A stretch of 50,791 nucleotides of DNA from JACPRL01 sp035573715. Its GTDB lineage: Bacteria; Acidobacteriota; Terriglobia; Acidiferrales; 2-02-FULL-67-57. The DNA lies in contig DATLZZ010000020.1 of assembly GCA_035573715.1 (NCBI GenBank), forward strand, positions 1 through 50,791, in the 5' to 3' direction. Both the position numbers and the translations under genes were made by a program. Below, piece after piece: positions 41,873 to 50,658 of this stretch. The stretch's first letter is position 1; each line of letters opens with the position of its first letter. The notes beneath the pieces are model-generated. The model had not been told where the DNA came from and made no database searches. It saw only the letters and a list, made by a program, of their open reading frames with translations.

Positions 41873-44159
41873 ACCAGACCAGCGAGCGCAGCCACCGCCA
41901 GCCGCTGCGAGCCAGGCGCCAGCCGGTCGGATAGCGGCGGCCCAGAATCTTGGCCGTTCCCGTCATGCCCGCCCGCAAACTGCCATCCGGATTGGGCACC
42001 TCGAGCGTTACGGCGAAAAAGTTGGTCAGTGCCTGTCCTTTACGCTCCACAACTGTGGGGTCGGACACCGGCCGGTCCGCCGCCGCCGCCGGCATGATTT
42101 GCTTGACCTGCCCGGACAGCGTGCGCAGGGGATCGCTGTCTACCTTGAGCTTTACTGAAGCCCCCTCGGCCACGTCCTCGAGTTCCCAATCCCGCACCAG
42201 GACGCGGGCGCGCATAGTGCGATCGTCAACCACCTCGGCAAACAATCCTCCGGCGGGCACGTACTCGCCAATGCGCTGTTCGATCCGCGGCGTGGTCACC
42301 CGTCCGCTGAGGGGCGCGCGCAGCGTCAAAGCCTCCTGCCTGCGCTGGGCCTCCCGCAGCGCTGCGCCCACGCGCTCCATTTCTTTCTGGCGTTTCTGAA
42401 CTTCTGCCAGATCGTTGCGTGCGCGAGCGGCAAGCAGCAAGCGCTCTTCGAGCGCGCGGCGAGTCGAAAGCATGATTACCTCCGCTTCCAACCCGGGGTG
42501 GGTGAGCAGGGCAAGCACGGCGCCGGCTTCCACGGCGTCTCCCTCACGCACCCGAACTTCTTTGATCCAGCCGTCGGTGGCTGGCCGGACATGCGCCCGC
42601 GCGCCCGGCTCCAACACAAACTCGGCCGGCACGGTCACGTAAGTGGGAATGATCAACACCGCCAGCAGGAGGGCGCCGCCGGCCTGCTGCATACGACCGA
42701 ATTTCCAGCTCATAGTCAGGGCTTTCTCCTTGGCGGCCTTCAGGCCCGCCCAGAGCTTGGGAACAAAGTTGCCGATGCGGCGGCGCAGGATGAAGTAGAC
42801 GATCACCAGCGTGATCAGATTCCCCCAGTCGCCGAACTTGGTGGTGAAGATATTCCGGAACCAGAGCGCCACCACGATCAGGAAGATCAGGCCGTACGCA
42901 AAGGCCGCGAGACCATAACCGAGAAAGATGCGGTGCTTCCGCAAGCCCACCGCGGGCAGGTCGACGTTCTTGCGAACCGGAATCCAGTCCAGCCAGCCCG
43001 ACTGCTCCAGTAGCAGCACCAAAACGCCCGTCAGCAGAAAACCGACAAAACCGAGCTTGCGGGCCCAGACAAGATAGAAAAGCGCTCCAATCAGAATCAT
43101 GGCAATGGTCGTATAGAGGTTCCGCCGCACCCAGGTCTTCAGGTACTTGAAGGACTTGTCGCGTAGGCCTTCAATCTGGAGCATCTCGCTGAAGACGTAG
43201 TAGCCGTCCAGCTTCATCAACGGGTTCATGTTGATCAGAACGCCGGAGACGACGGTGAGCAGCAGCGTCTTGTATCCCAGGTCGCCAACAAACGAGCCCG
43301 GCGGAGACAGGAACCAGACGATAGTGGACAGAGCGCCGATTACCAGCTCGATCCAGATGCCCCCCATAATGGTCCAGACCCGCTTGGAGGAGCGGTCAAA
43401 CAGCGCCATGTCGGTGCAGTCGGTGTAGAACGAGGGCATGAAGTACATCAGCATGAACCCCATCTGGTGCACTTCGCCCCCGAAATGTTTGCAGGTCAGG
43501 CCGTGGCCGGTCTCGTGCACAAAGGTGATGGCCAGCGTCAGGACCCAGAAAATCCACAGGTCGTAGGCGGTCTTGTTGGCGAAGTTGTAGAACTCGATGG
43601 TGTCCTGGCGAATGCGCGCGTAGTCGGTCACCACGATCAATACGCTAAGCGCAAAAAGAGCCAGAGAGACGTAAACGAACTGGGGCGTGAAGATCCAGCG
43701 GAAGTAGGGGTGGATGCGCGCCAGCCAGCGGTCGGGGTCGAAGGCGGGAAAGTAAATGTAGAGGAGGCTGCTGTGCTGGTCGGCGCGTCCTTTGCGCTCG
43801 TCGCGGATTTTCTCCAGCACCATCAGGTTCTTGGCCACCGGACTCCGCTCCCAGGTGTTGGGATCCAGCCCCTCCAGGAAGGCGTCGACTTCTTCTTCGG
43901 AAAACGGAATGTCCGGGTAGAGTTCGTTCCAGGTCGCGGTGACTTCGGCGACGGTGCGGGTGCCGTCGCAGAGCTGCAGCAGTTCGTAGCTGACCGCGCT
44001 CAGCCGCGACAGCTCGCCGGTTTCCGGAATCTTGACGACGTAGCTGGTTTCACCTGAGACGGTCTGCTTGCTGACCACCAGGTCGGAGCGGACTTTCGGC
44101 CGGCGCAGCCCCTTGGCCAGTACGCCGGCGACGCGAAGGCTGGTGGGACCGAAACGCAT
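41871..44159 (-). CDS. PqqD/RRE domain - M50 site-2 metalloprotease - HlyD fusion
   Basis: 762 aa in three parts. Residues ~23-104 resemble the PqqD fold (RRE), which binds leader peptides (VVKIPETGELSRLSAVSYEL; LLQLCDGTRTVAEV). Residues ~160-500 are a polytopic M50-type protease with zinc motif HETGHG (215-220) and the second motif NMNPLMKLDG (310-319). From ~515 there is a HlyD-like adaptor: membrane segment, lipoyl half-motifs (VRPATDGWIKEVRVREGDAV), coiled coil, beta-barrel (LRAPLSGRVTTPRIEQRIGE). This suggests recognition, membrane cleavage and passage of a peptide. Last gene of a three-gene minus-strand set (13 bases after the HlyD lipoprotein), converging on the RSPLE gene. Confidence 0.9.
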   Translation of the reverse strand: MRFGPTSLRVAGVLAKGLRRPKVRSDLVVSKQTVSGETSYVVKIPETGELSRLSAVSYELLQLCDGTRTVAEVTATWNELYPDIPFSEEEVDAFLEGLDPNTWERSPVAKNLMVLEKIRDERKGRADQHSSLLYIYFPAFDPDRWLARIHPYFRWIFTPQFVYVSLALFALSVLIVVTDYARIRQDTIEFYNFANKTAYDLWIFWVLTLAITFVHETGHGLTCKHFGGEVHQMGFMLMYFMPSFYTDCTDMALFDRSSKRVWTIMGGIWIELVIGALSTIVWFLSPPGSFVGDLGYKTLLLTVVSGVLINMNPLMKLDGYYVFSEMLQIEGLRDKSFKYLKTWVRRNLYTTIAMILIGALFYLVWARKLGFVGFLLTGVLVLLLEQSGWLDWIPVRKNVDLPAVGLRKHRIFLGYGLAAFAYGLIFLIVVALWFRNIFTTKFGDWGNLITLVIVYFILRRRIGNFVPKLWAGLKAAKEKALTMSWKFGRMQQAGGALLLAVLIIPTYVTVPAEFVLEPGARAHVRPATDGWIKEVRVREGDAVEAGAVLALLTHPGLEAEVIMLSTRRALEERLLLAARARNDLAEVQKRQKEMERVGAALREAQRRQEALTLRAPLSGRVTTPRIEQRIGEYVPAGGLFAEVVDDRTMRARVLVRDWELEDVAEGASVKLKVDSDPLRTLSGQVKQIMPAAAADRPVSDPTVVERKGQALTNFFAVTLEVPNPDGSLRAGMTGTAKILGRRYPTGWRLARSGWRWLRSLVW

Positions 44160-44172
44160 AGGGTGAGCCGGG

Positions 44173-45087
44173 CTAGCGGGGGGGAGCTTCCCAGAGGACT
44201 TTAACGGACATCCCGGGACGCAGCTCGCTGAGGGTCGAGCCGACCAGCACCGCGGTGACGTCGTAGCTGCCGCTGCCGGGGTCCACCGTCGGGCTGACTC
44301 TTGTGATGCGCGCCGGATAGACGCGCTGCGAGTCGCTGGCCGGCACCACGTTCACCAGCTCGCCCGGGCGCGGGCGCCTCCCAGTCATCTCCGAGACCAG
44401 GAAGCGCACTTGCAGCGGCCGTAGAGCGCTGACCCGGAAGCAGCGGTCGTCCTTGTCGTCCTTGAGGACCGTTTGTCCGACGCGGATGTAGCGGCGGGCC
44501 ACCAGGCCGGCGAAGGGAGCGCGGATGCGCGTCTTTTCCAGTTGGGCTTCGAGTTCCTTGACCTCCGCCTGAGCACTCTCCAGGAGCGCCTGGGAGGCCG
44601 CTAGGTCGTATTTGGAGCCGCTGGCCTTGAACTCGGCTTCCTCCAGTTGGGCGTCGCTCCACAGGCCCAGTTTGTGCATTTCCTGGGCGCGGCGGTAGGC
44701 GGCATCGTTAGCTTTAAGCTCGGCTTCGTTGTACTTCACCTGATTCTCGCGCGCGGCGAGGTTGGCGCGCGCCTTTTCGAGTCGCGCGCGGGTCTCCCGG
44801 TCATCCAAGCGGGCCAGTACTGCGCCCTTGTCCACCGCGCTGCCTTCGTCGTGGAGAATCTCCACCACCACGCCGTCAGCCTGTGGGAGTACGTCCACCT
44901 CGTGCTCGACCGAAAGAACGCTGAGGATTTCCTGAACGCTCGAAGCGGCGGCGGGTTTTTCCGGAGTTGGCGTCGGAGGCGCACTGGCCGCGCGGGAGGC
45001 CGCAGGGGAGCCCGAATCGCCGCCGCAGCCAGCCGCGGCCAGCGCCGCCAGCAACAGGGCCATCGCCAATCCCCAACTGAGATTCAT
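44173..45087 (-). CDS. HlyD-family periplasmic adaptor lipoprotein
   Basis: 304 aa. ATG 45087 follows GGAGG. The signal LAMALLLAALAAAGC is a lipobox with the lipid-modified Cys, followed by a Pro/Ala linker. Then come the lipoyl half (EHEVDVLPQADGVVVEILHD), a coiled-coil hairpin (RARLEKARANLAARENQVKY; VKELEAQLEKTRIRAPFAGL) and a beta-barrel (ELVNVVPASDSQRVYPARIT). It would bridge inner- and outer-membrane parts of an exporter, as in RND or type I systems, but no RND, ABC or TolC gene is in the window. It lies 20 bases after the GAF-HlyD gene and 13 before the RRE-M50-HlyD gene. Confidence 0.9.
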   Translation of the reverse strand: MNLSWGLAMALLLAALAAAGCGGDSGSPAASRAASAPPTPTPEKPAAASSVQEILSVLSVEHEVDVLPQADGVVVEILHDEGSAVDKGAVLARLDDRETRARLEKARANLAARENQVKYNEAELKANDAAYRRAQEMHKLGLWSDAQLEEAEFKASGSKYDLAASQALLESAQAEVKELEAQLEKTRIRAPFAGLVARRYIRVGQTVLKDDKDDRCFRVSALRPLQVRFLVSEMTGRRPRPGELVNVVPASDSQRVYPARITRVSPTVDPGSGSYDVTAVLVGSTLSELRPGMSVKVLWEAPPR

Positions 45088-45107
45088 CGCTCTGCCTCCA
45101 CGGCTGC

Positions 45108-47552
45108 TCACGGCAGCCACGTCCACAGCTTGCGCCACACCCAGCGTGCCGGGTCGCGCAACAGCACATAGCCCACCGGATACCACCCGGATTGGAACCA
45201 GCCGCCTTTGGCGCTGATCTTGGCCCGGCCGGCCATGCCGCTGCGAGCGGTGTGGCCCGGGTCGTCGTTCTTGAAAACGCCGCGCACAACGAAGAACTGC
45301 TCGCTTTCGGCGGTGACCGTCCGCGCGCTCACCCGCTCGACCTCTCCCTCAAAGGTGTGAGTCGGATAAGTATTGAGCTTGAGCGCTACGTGGCTGCCGG
45401 GCCTGCCGGGATTGGTCGCGGGCTCGCGCACCAGGTCAATTTCGGTTTCGGGCACGTTCATTTCGACCGCAAAACGGTCGGGCTCGACCAACTCGGCGAA
45501 GAGTTCGCCGGCCTCGAGGCGCTTGCCAACCAGTTCTTCGACCTTCGGGGTAACCACGATGCCGGCCACCGGCGCGCGCATCTCAGCCTTCTCGACCCGT
45601 TCGCTGTAAAGCGCCACCTGGGCCTGGTGCATCTCCACCCGCAAACGGGCCTGGGCGGCGGTGGCGGAGTCGCGGCGGATATCCGCCTCGCCCAGTTCGC
45701 GCTGAGCCAGGGCGAGGTCGGCGCGGGCCTGCTCGAGGCGCACGCGGTCGTCGCTGCTGTCGAGCACTCCCAGCACGGCGCCGGCGGCGACGCTCTGGCC
45801 TTCGCGCACGCTTACCTTTTGAATCACGCCCGCAACCGGCGCCGTTACCGCGCGGCGCTCGGCCGGCACCACGATGGCGTTGGCGCTGATTCTCATCTTC
45901 CAGGGAATGACGACGAGCAGCAAGACCACCAAGCCGACTTTCCAGCCCAGCTCCGCCCAGCGGCCGTAGGAGACGAGCTTCTGCTTTTTCTCCACCAGGG
46001 GCGCCCAAACGCCCTTGAGCGGAACCTCCTGGTAGAGACGAGCGTTGCGGATAGCGACCGTGGTCTGGCTGGCGAGGATGCTGAGGATCTCGATGTGGCT
46101 CTCGGTGAGAAACTCAGCGTCGCCGCTGAGCAACACCAGCACGCCGACAGTCCCCTGCTCGTCTTTCAACGGCACGGCGTAGAAGCCGTTGAAGCCGAAC
46201 TCGTCCAGGTAGGCGGTGACCAGCTCCCGGCCTTCCTCGACGCTGACCTCCCAGCCCTCATTGTAGTTGTCGGCACGAACCGCTTCGGGCTGCGTGGCCA
46301 CCCACTCCATGACTTCGCGCAAGCGGTCCATCTCGCGGGTCTTGGGGACTTCGACCTCGCCGGAGACGGCGCCGAGGATGAAACGGTTGCGATCAAAATG
46401 GCCGATGGCGCAGCGGTCGAAGGGCACGACGTTGGCGGCCTGGTTGACTACAGTGGCCAGCACGTGGTCGAGGTTGAGAGTCGAGGTGATTTCCTTGCTG
46501 ATGCTGAGCAGAGCGTCGAGGACGTGAACCTTGCGCTCGGCTTCCAGCAGGTTGGCGTTGTTCAAGGCGATGGCCGCCTGGTCGCAGATGCTGCTCAAGA
46601 AAAAGAGGTCATCCTCGTCGAAGGGCGTGCCGTCCTGCTTGTTGATGACCTCGATGACGCCCAGCACGTTGTCTTCTTTCAGCAACGGCGCCACCATCAG
46701 AGATTGCAGCTCGAACTCTTTGCTGGTCCGGCGGCGCTCGACCAGCCGCTCGTCTTCGGCGGCGTCGGCGACCACGTGCCCCTCGCCCTTCTGAGCGACC
46801 TCGCCGACGAGACCTTCGCCCATCTTCACCCGGGCTTCGTCGTCCACCGTGGGGTCGTCGCCCGACTTCTGCGCCACGTAGAGGTCGTTGGCTTCCGGGT
46901 CGATGAGCCAGAGGTTGGCCGCCTGGGCGCCGCAAATGTCGCGGATTTTGTCGGCCACCACCGGCAGCAGCGCATCGAGCTCGAGAGTGGAGTTGAAGAT
47001 GCGCGCAATGTCGTAGAGCGCCGTCAGGCGCTCGACCGTGGCCAGTTGCTGTCGCTGATCCTTCTCCAGCTGCAGATGAGTGGCAAAGGCGGGGCCACTC
47101 AAGCGGCAAACTTCTTCCAGGTAGACGGCGTCATCGGCGGTGAACTCGGCCTGCTTGTTGAGACACTCCACCACGCCGACCACGCCTTTGGGGCTGACCA
47201 GCGGCGCATAGAGCGCCGAGCGGACGCGCTCGCGGTCAGTGGGGTCGAGATGCGAAACAACATCCGGGGTGATTTCCTGCGGGCCCAGGCGGCGGGCGCG
47301 GGTAGCTTCGAGCATGTCCACCAGCGGGCCAGCCGTCGGCGGCGCGGCGGCGGGGCTGAAGCGCTCGCCGACGTCGAACCAGCCGCCGCGGCAGGTGAGC
47401 GGGGAGTCTTCGTCGGCGCGCAGCCAGACCAGAACGGCGCGGGCGCGCAGGCGCGGGCCGAGGTGGCCGGTGAAAACTTTCAGCAGGGAGTCAAGGTCGC
47501 GGGCGGTGAGACAAGCTCGCGAAAGCTCGAAGAGTGCGGTCGACGGCTCCAT
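45108..47552 (-). CDS. Multi-GAF sensor fused to a HlyD-type adaptor
   Basis: 814 aa. ATG 47552 follows GAGAGAG; the frame upstream to 47645 is not family sequence. Three GAF-like units fill residues 1-~530 (VCRLSGPAFATHLQLEKDQR; VAPLLKEDNVLGVIEVINKQ; YAVPLKDEQGTVGVLVLLSG). One membrane segment (~537-553, GLVVLLLVVIPWKM) is followed by a HlyD adaptor (554-814; VTAPVAGVIQKVSVREGQSV, coiled coil, APVAGIVVTPKVEELVGKRL). So the cytoplasmic GAF part would be tied to a periplasmic efflux-type adaptor in one chain. The C-terminal WYPVGYVLLRDPARWVWRKL resembles the end of the M50 fusion. First gene of the exporter-like set. Confidence 0.9.
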   Translation of the reverse strand: MEPSTALFELSRACLTARDLDSLLKVFTGHLGPRLRARAVLVWLRADEDSPLTCRGGWFDVGERFSPAAAPPTAGPLVDMLEATRARRLGPQEITPDVVSHLDPTDRERVRSALYAPLVSPKGVVGVVECLNKQAEFTADDAVYLEEVCRLSGPAFATHLQLEKDQRQQLATVERLTALYDIARIFNSTLELDALLPVVADKIRDICGAQAANLWLIDPEANDLYVAQKSGDDPTVDDEARVKMGEGLVGEVAQKGEGHVVADAAEDERLVERRRTSKEFELQSLMVAPLLKEDNVLGVIEVINKQDGTPFDEDDLFFLSSICDQAAIALNNANLLEAERKVHVLDALLSISKEITSTLNLDHVLATVVNQAANVVPFDRCAIGHFDRNRFILGAVSGEVEVPKTREMDRLREVMEWVATQPEAVRADNYNEGWEVSVEEGRELVTAYLDEFGFNGFYAVPLKDEQGTVGVLVLLSGDAEFLTESHIEILSILASQTTVAIRNARLYQEVPLKGVWAPLVEKKQKLVSYGRWAELGWKVGLVVLLLVVIPWKMRISANAIVVPAERRAVTAPVAGVIQKVSVREGQSVAAGAVLGVLDSSDDRVRLEQARADLALAQRELGEADIRRDSATAAQARLRVEMHQAQVALYSERVEKAEMRAPVAGIVVTPKVEELVGKRLEAGELFAELVEPDRFAVEMNVPETEIDLVREPATNPGRPGSHVALKLNTYPTHTFEGEVERVSARTVTAESEQFFVVRGVFKNDDPGHTARSGMAGRAKISAKGGWFQSGWYPVGYVLLRDPARWVWRKLWTWLP

Positions 47553-47728
47553 TGCTCTCTCAGAGAAAAGAGTCCTTCTAGGGCGTCGCGCTCCGTGCCG
47601 CGGAAGAAGAAGTGAATCTGCCCCGACGAGAGCGGAGGCTAACAAACCGGCTTACGGCGTGTCAAGCAATGCACGGACGGATGGACTTCGGCCTGCGGTC
47701 CGTGCCATCCTCTGCCGCGGAGGCGGCC

Positions 47729-48688
47729 ATGGCGAAGAACTTCGACGAGCTCACCGAGCGGGAGATTCTGGCGCTGGCGATTTCCCTGGAGGAAGAAGAC
47801 GGGCGCATCTATGGCGATTTCGCCGACGGGCTGCGCGAGACCTACCCGGCCAGCGCGCGCGTCTTCGAGGAAATGCAGGCTGAAGAATCCCAGCACCGCG
47901 CCAGCCTGATTGAGCTCTACCGGCAGCGCTTCGGCGAGCACATCCCGCTCATCCGGCGCCAGGACGTGAAGGGCTTCGTCGAGCGCCGCCCGGTGTGGCT
48001 GGTGCGGCCGCTGGGCCTGCATACGGTGCGCAAGCAGGCGGAGATTATGGAGCTGGAGACGCGGCGCTTCTACGAGCGCGCCGCGCAGCGGGTGACCGAC
48101 GCCTCCATCCGCAAGCTGCTGGGCGACCTGGCCGACGCCGAGCGGCGGCATACGATCACGGCGGGCTCGCTGGAACGCGAACTGTTGACGCCGGAAATCA
48201 AAGCCAAGGAAGAAGAATCGAACCGGCGGCTCTTCGTCCTGCAGATTGTGCAGCCTGGATTGGCCGGGCTGATGGATGGATCGGTCTCGACGCTGGCGCC
48301 GCTTTTCGCCGCCGCCTTCGCCACGCGCAACAGTTGGGACGCATTTCTGGTCGGACTGGCCGCCTCGGTGGGCGCGGGCATTTCGATGGGCTTCGCCGAA
48401 GCGCTGTCGGACGACGGCTCGCTCACCGGGCGCGGCTACCCGTGGGTGCGCGGCGTGGTGTGCGGGTTGATGACGACGATAGGCGGCATCGGCCATACGC
48501 TGCCCTACCTGATTGCCGACTTCTATCTCGCCACGGTTCTCGCCGTGGCGGTGGTTCTGGTGGAGCTCGCGGCCATCAGCTACATCCGCTACCGGTACAT
48601 GGACACGCCATTTCTTTCGGCAGCGTTTCAGGTGATGGTGGGCGGCGCGCTTGTCTTCCTGGCCGGCATCGTCATCGGCAGCTCGTAG
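47729..48688 (+). CDS. Ferritin-like/VIT1 fusion, MbfA-type iron exporter
   Basis: 319 aa. ATG 47729 follows GGAGG; the frame extends upstream without family sequence. Residues 1-~150 are a ferritin-like di-iron domain with carboxylate/His ligands (ISLEEEDGRIYGDF; MQAEESQHRASLIELYRQRF; EIMELETRRFYERA; LADAERRHTITAGSLEREL). Residues ~165-319 are a VIT1/CCC1-type transporter of about five helices (LAGLMDGSVSTLAPLFAAAF; VGLAASVGAGISMGFAEALS). Proteins of this architecture (MbfA/Er-VIT1) export iron or manganese and protect against peroxide. It is divergent from the GAF-HlyD gene. Confidence 0.92.
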   Translation: MAKNFDELTEREILALAISLEEEDGRIYGDFADGLRETYPASARVFEEMQAEESQHRASLIELYRQRFGEHIPLIRRQDVKGFVERRPVWLVRPLGLHTVRKQAEIMELETRRFYERAAQRVTDASIRKLLGDLADAERRHTITAGSLERELLTPEIKAKEEESNRRLFVLQIVQPGLAGLMDGSVSTLAPLFAAAFATRNSWDAFLVGLAASVGAGISMGFAEALSDDGSLTGRGYPWVRGVVCGLMTTIGGIGHTLPYLIADFYLATVLAVAVVLVELAAISYIRYRYMDTPFLSAAFQVMVGGALVFLAGIVIGSS

Positions 48689-48761
48689 ACCAACCATTCC
48701 CGCGGGACTCTGGAGAAGAGCAACCCGGCGCCGCAAAGACCCCGCGGCCGGAGCCGCTGGG

Positions 48762-48792
48762 TTGAACAATCTCTTGCGGTTGCGGCTATACT
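48762..48792 (+). promoter_or_regulatory. Candidate promoter of the M24 peptidase gene
   Basis: TTGAAC (48762-48767), a 19-base spacer and TATACT (48787-48792), about 28 bases before the ATG. The -10 is good; the spacer is long. Confidence 0.45.
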
Positions 48793-48827
48793 GACCGACC
48801 TTGCAAACCCCATTCGCGAGGGAAGCG

Positions 48828-50099
48828 ATGAAGCTGACGCGGCGGCAACTGTTGAAGACAGGAGTGCTGGCGTCGGCCGCGCCGACTGTAGGAGTCGCGC
48901 TGGCTCAGCAAGCCCAGGAGTTGCCCGAAAGCTTCAAGGAGCTGAAGCCGCTGGGAGAGCGGGTGCGGCCGATCACGACGGAAGAGTTTCGGCAGCGGGT
49001 CGAGCAGGCGCAGCGACTGATGCGGGAAGCAAAGCCGCGCTTTGCGGCGGTCTATCTGGCGCCGGGCAGCTCGCTCTACTACTACACCGGCATCCGCTGG
49101 GGCGGCGGGGAGCGACTGTTTTCGTTGCTGATCCCCGCCACCGGCGAGCCGCTCCTCGTCTGCCCGGCATTTGAGGAAGACCGCGCGCGCGAGCTCCTGC
49201 GCTGGCCCACCGAAGTGCGCGTCTGGCAGGAGGACGAGAGTCCCTACGCGCTCGTCGCCGGCTGGCTGCGCGAGCGCGGCCTACGCACCGGCCGCATCGG
49301 CGTGGAAGAGACGATGCGGTTCCATTTCTTCGACGGCCTGCGCAAGGCAGCGGCCTCGTTGACGTACGTGAGCGCCGACCCCGTCACCGCCGGCTGCCGG
49401 ATGCGCAAAACCGAGCACGAGCTGGAGCTGATGCGGCTGGCGAACTACGCTACGGTGGACGTCTACCGTGCGGTCTTCGCCGCGCTGCGCGAAGGGATGA
49501 CCGAGCGCGACGTGCGCAGCCTGATTTCGCAAGGCTTCCAGAAGATGGGTTTGCAGGGCGGCGCGCTGGTGCTCTTCGGCCAGTGGGCAGCGCTGCCGCA
49601 CGGCACCACCAAGCCACAGAAACTGAAGGAAGGCGACGTGGTGCTGATTGACGGCGGGACGTCGGTGGAAGGTTATGCGTCGGATGTGACGCGCTGCACC
49701 GTGCTGGGCAAGCCGTCGGAGAAGCTGCAACGGGCGTTCGAAACTGTGCGGCGGGCGCAGGATGCGGCGCTAGAGGCGGCGCGCGCGGGACGCACCTGTG
49801 GCTCGGTGGACGACGCGGCGCGGCAGGTGGTTGTCGGCGCGGGCTACGGCAAAGGCTACGAGCTCTTCACCCACCGGCTGGGGCACGGCATCGGGCTCGA
49901 CGGCCATGAGCATCCCTATCTGGTGCGCGGCAGCAAGATTGTGCTGGAGCCGGGGATGACGTTTTCAAACGAGCCGGGGATTTACGTCAAGGGCGACTAC
50001 GGCCTGCGCCTGGAAGACGTCATGGTGATCCGCGCCGACGGCCCCGCCGAGCTGCTCTCGCCCGGCTTCAGCCCCTCGCTGGAGAAGCCTTGCGGCTGA
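48828..50099 (+). CDS. Tat-exported Xaa-Pro peptidase (M24 family)
   Basis: 423 aa. ATG 48828 follows GAGGGAAG. A twin-arginine signal (TRRQLLKTGVLASAAPTVGV) starts the protein. The creatinase N-terminal domain covers ~60-190. The pita-bread catalytic domain keeps all five metal ligands: two Asp in VLIDGGTSVEGYASDVTRC, His in HRLGHGIGLDGHEHPYL, Glu in TFSNEPGIYVKGDYG and Glu in LRLEDVMVI. It probably removes N-terminal residues before proline from peptides in the periplasm. An in-frame ATG-like start at 48801 is less likely. It is monocistronic. Confidence 0.93.
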   Translation: MKLTRRQLLKTGVLASAAPTVGVALAQQAQELPESFKELKPLGERVRPITTEEFRQRVEQAQRLMREAKPRFAAVYLAPGSSLYYYTGIRWGGGERLFSLLIPATGEPLLVCPAFEEDRARELLRWPTEVRVWQEDESPYALVAGWLRERGLRTGRIGVEETMRFHFFDGLRKAAASLTYVSADPVTAGCRMRKTEHELELMRLANYATVDVYRAVFAALREGMTERDVRSLISQGFQKMGLQGGALVLFGQWAALPHGTTKPQKLKEGDVVLIDGGTSVEGYASDVTRCTVLGKPSEKLQRAFETVRRAQDAALEAARAGRTCGSVDDAARQVVVGAGYGKGYELFTHRLGHGIGLDGHEHPYLVRGSKIVLEPGMTFSNEPGIYVKGDYGLRLEDVMVIRADGPAELLSPGFSPSLEKPCG

Positions 50100-50212
50100 G
50101 GTACGGCATCCGGCCTTCCCTTCTCCTGTTCGAGCAAGGCTTCCACCTCCTGGCGACAACTAGGGCGCAGCGAAGTCGGGAGCGGGAATCTCTGCGGGCA
50201 CAGGCCCTGCGT

Positions 50213-50246
50213 GAAAAAATGAAAGGTGGGAGCCGAAGCTCCCACC
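50213..50246 (-). terminator. Rho-independent terminator of the 84-aa gene
   Basis: Read on the minus strand: GGTGGGAGC-TTCG-GCTCCCACC (50246-50225, 9-bp stem with a stable TTCG loop) followed by TTTCATTTTTTC. Confidence 0.85.
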
Positions 50247-50289
50247 ACGCTCTCACCTGAGGATGGAAAGGAAAAGTGGTTGCTACCCT

Positions 50290-50544
50290 TCACGCTGCCG
50301 CGGGCACTTGCGGCGCCGGGGATTGCTCGGAGCGGATCTCGCCGAGCTTGGTAACGCGCCACAGAGTGCCGCCCTGCAGCGAGGGATCGTTGCGTACGAA
50401 GCGCTGATTGGTGATCGAGCGCCCGGTCCGGCATACGTACTGGAAGATGTCTCCGCCGGGAGAGACAACTTCGAAGACGCCGGCTTCGGCTTCGAGCAGC
50501 TTGGCCGGGTCGTGGGTGTACGTCGTTTCGTTGAGTCGCAACAT
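50290..50544 (-). CDS. Small protein of unknown function, 84 aa
   Basis: ATG 50544 has AAGGAGG about 8 bases upstream. The gene is bracketed by a strong promoter (TTGACA-18-TACAAT) and a TTCG-loop terminator, so it is a well-formed single-gene unit, probably highly expressed. The sequence begins MLRLNETTYTHDPAKLLEAE and contains SPGGDIFQYVCRTGRS, one Cys, and a Pro/Ala-rich end (SPAPQVPAAA). There is no signal or membrane segment; it is a soluble cytoplasmic protein. I recognise no family. It sits between the M24 gene and a transposase end. Confidence 0.75.
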   Translation of the reverse strand: MLRLNETTYTHDPAKLLEAEAGVFEVVSPGGDIFQYVCRTGRSITNQRFVRNDPSLQGGTLWRVTKLGEIRSEQSPAPQVPAAA

Positions 50545-50595
50545 GATGTACTCCTCCTTCCCAAGGACTACTCAGAGGCCTACTGAGGCAATGCT

Positions 50596-50625
50596 ATTGT
50601 AGCCTCGTGGCTGGCGTCGTGTCAA
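50596..50625 (-). promoter_or_regulatory. Strong sigma-70-type promoter of the 84-aa gene
   Basis: On the minus strand TTGACA (50625-50620), an 18-base spacer and TACAAT (50601-50596). A start near 50589 leaves a leader of about 45 bases. The -35 box is within about 35 bases of the transposase stop, so the IS end may contribute to the promoter. Confidence 0.75.
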
Positions 50626-50658
50626 GCCCGTGTACTCGTCCAGTAGATTGGTGACACA

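Noticed and set aside
45192..47615. An 807-codon open frame antisense to the GAF-HlyD gene
   Set aside because: It mirrors the real gene's codon periodicity in GC-rich DNA and has no recognisable domain, while the minus strand encodes clear GAF and HlyD motifs.
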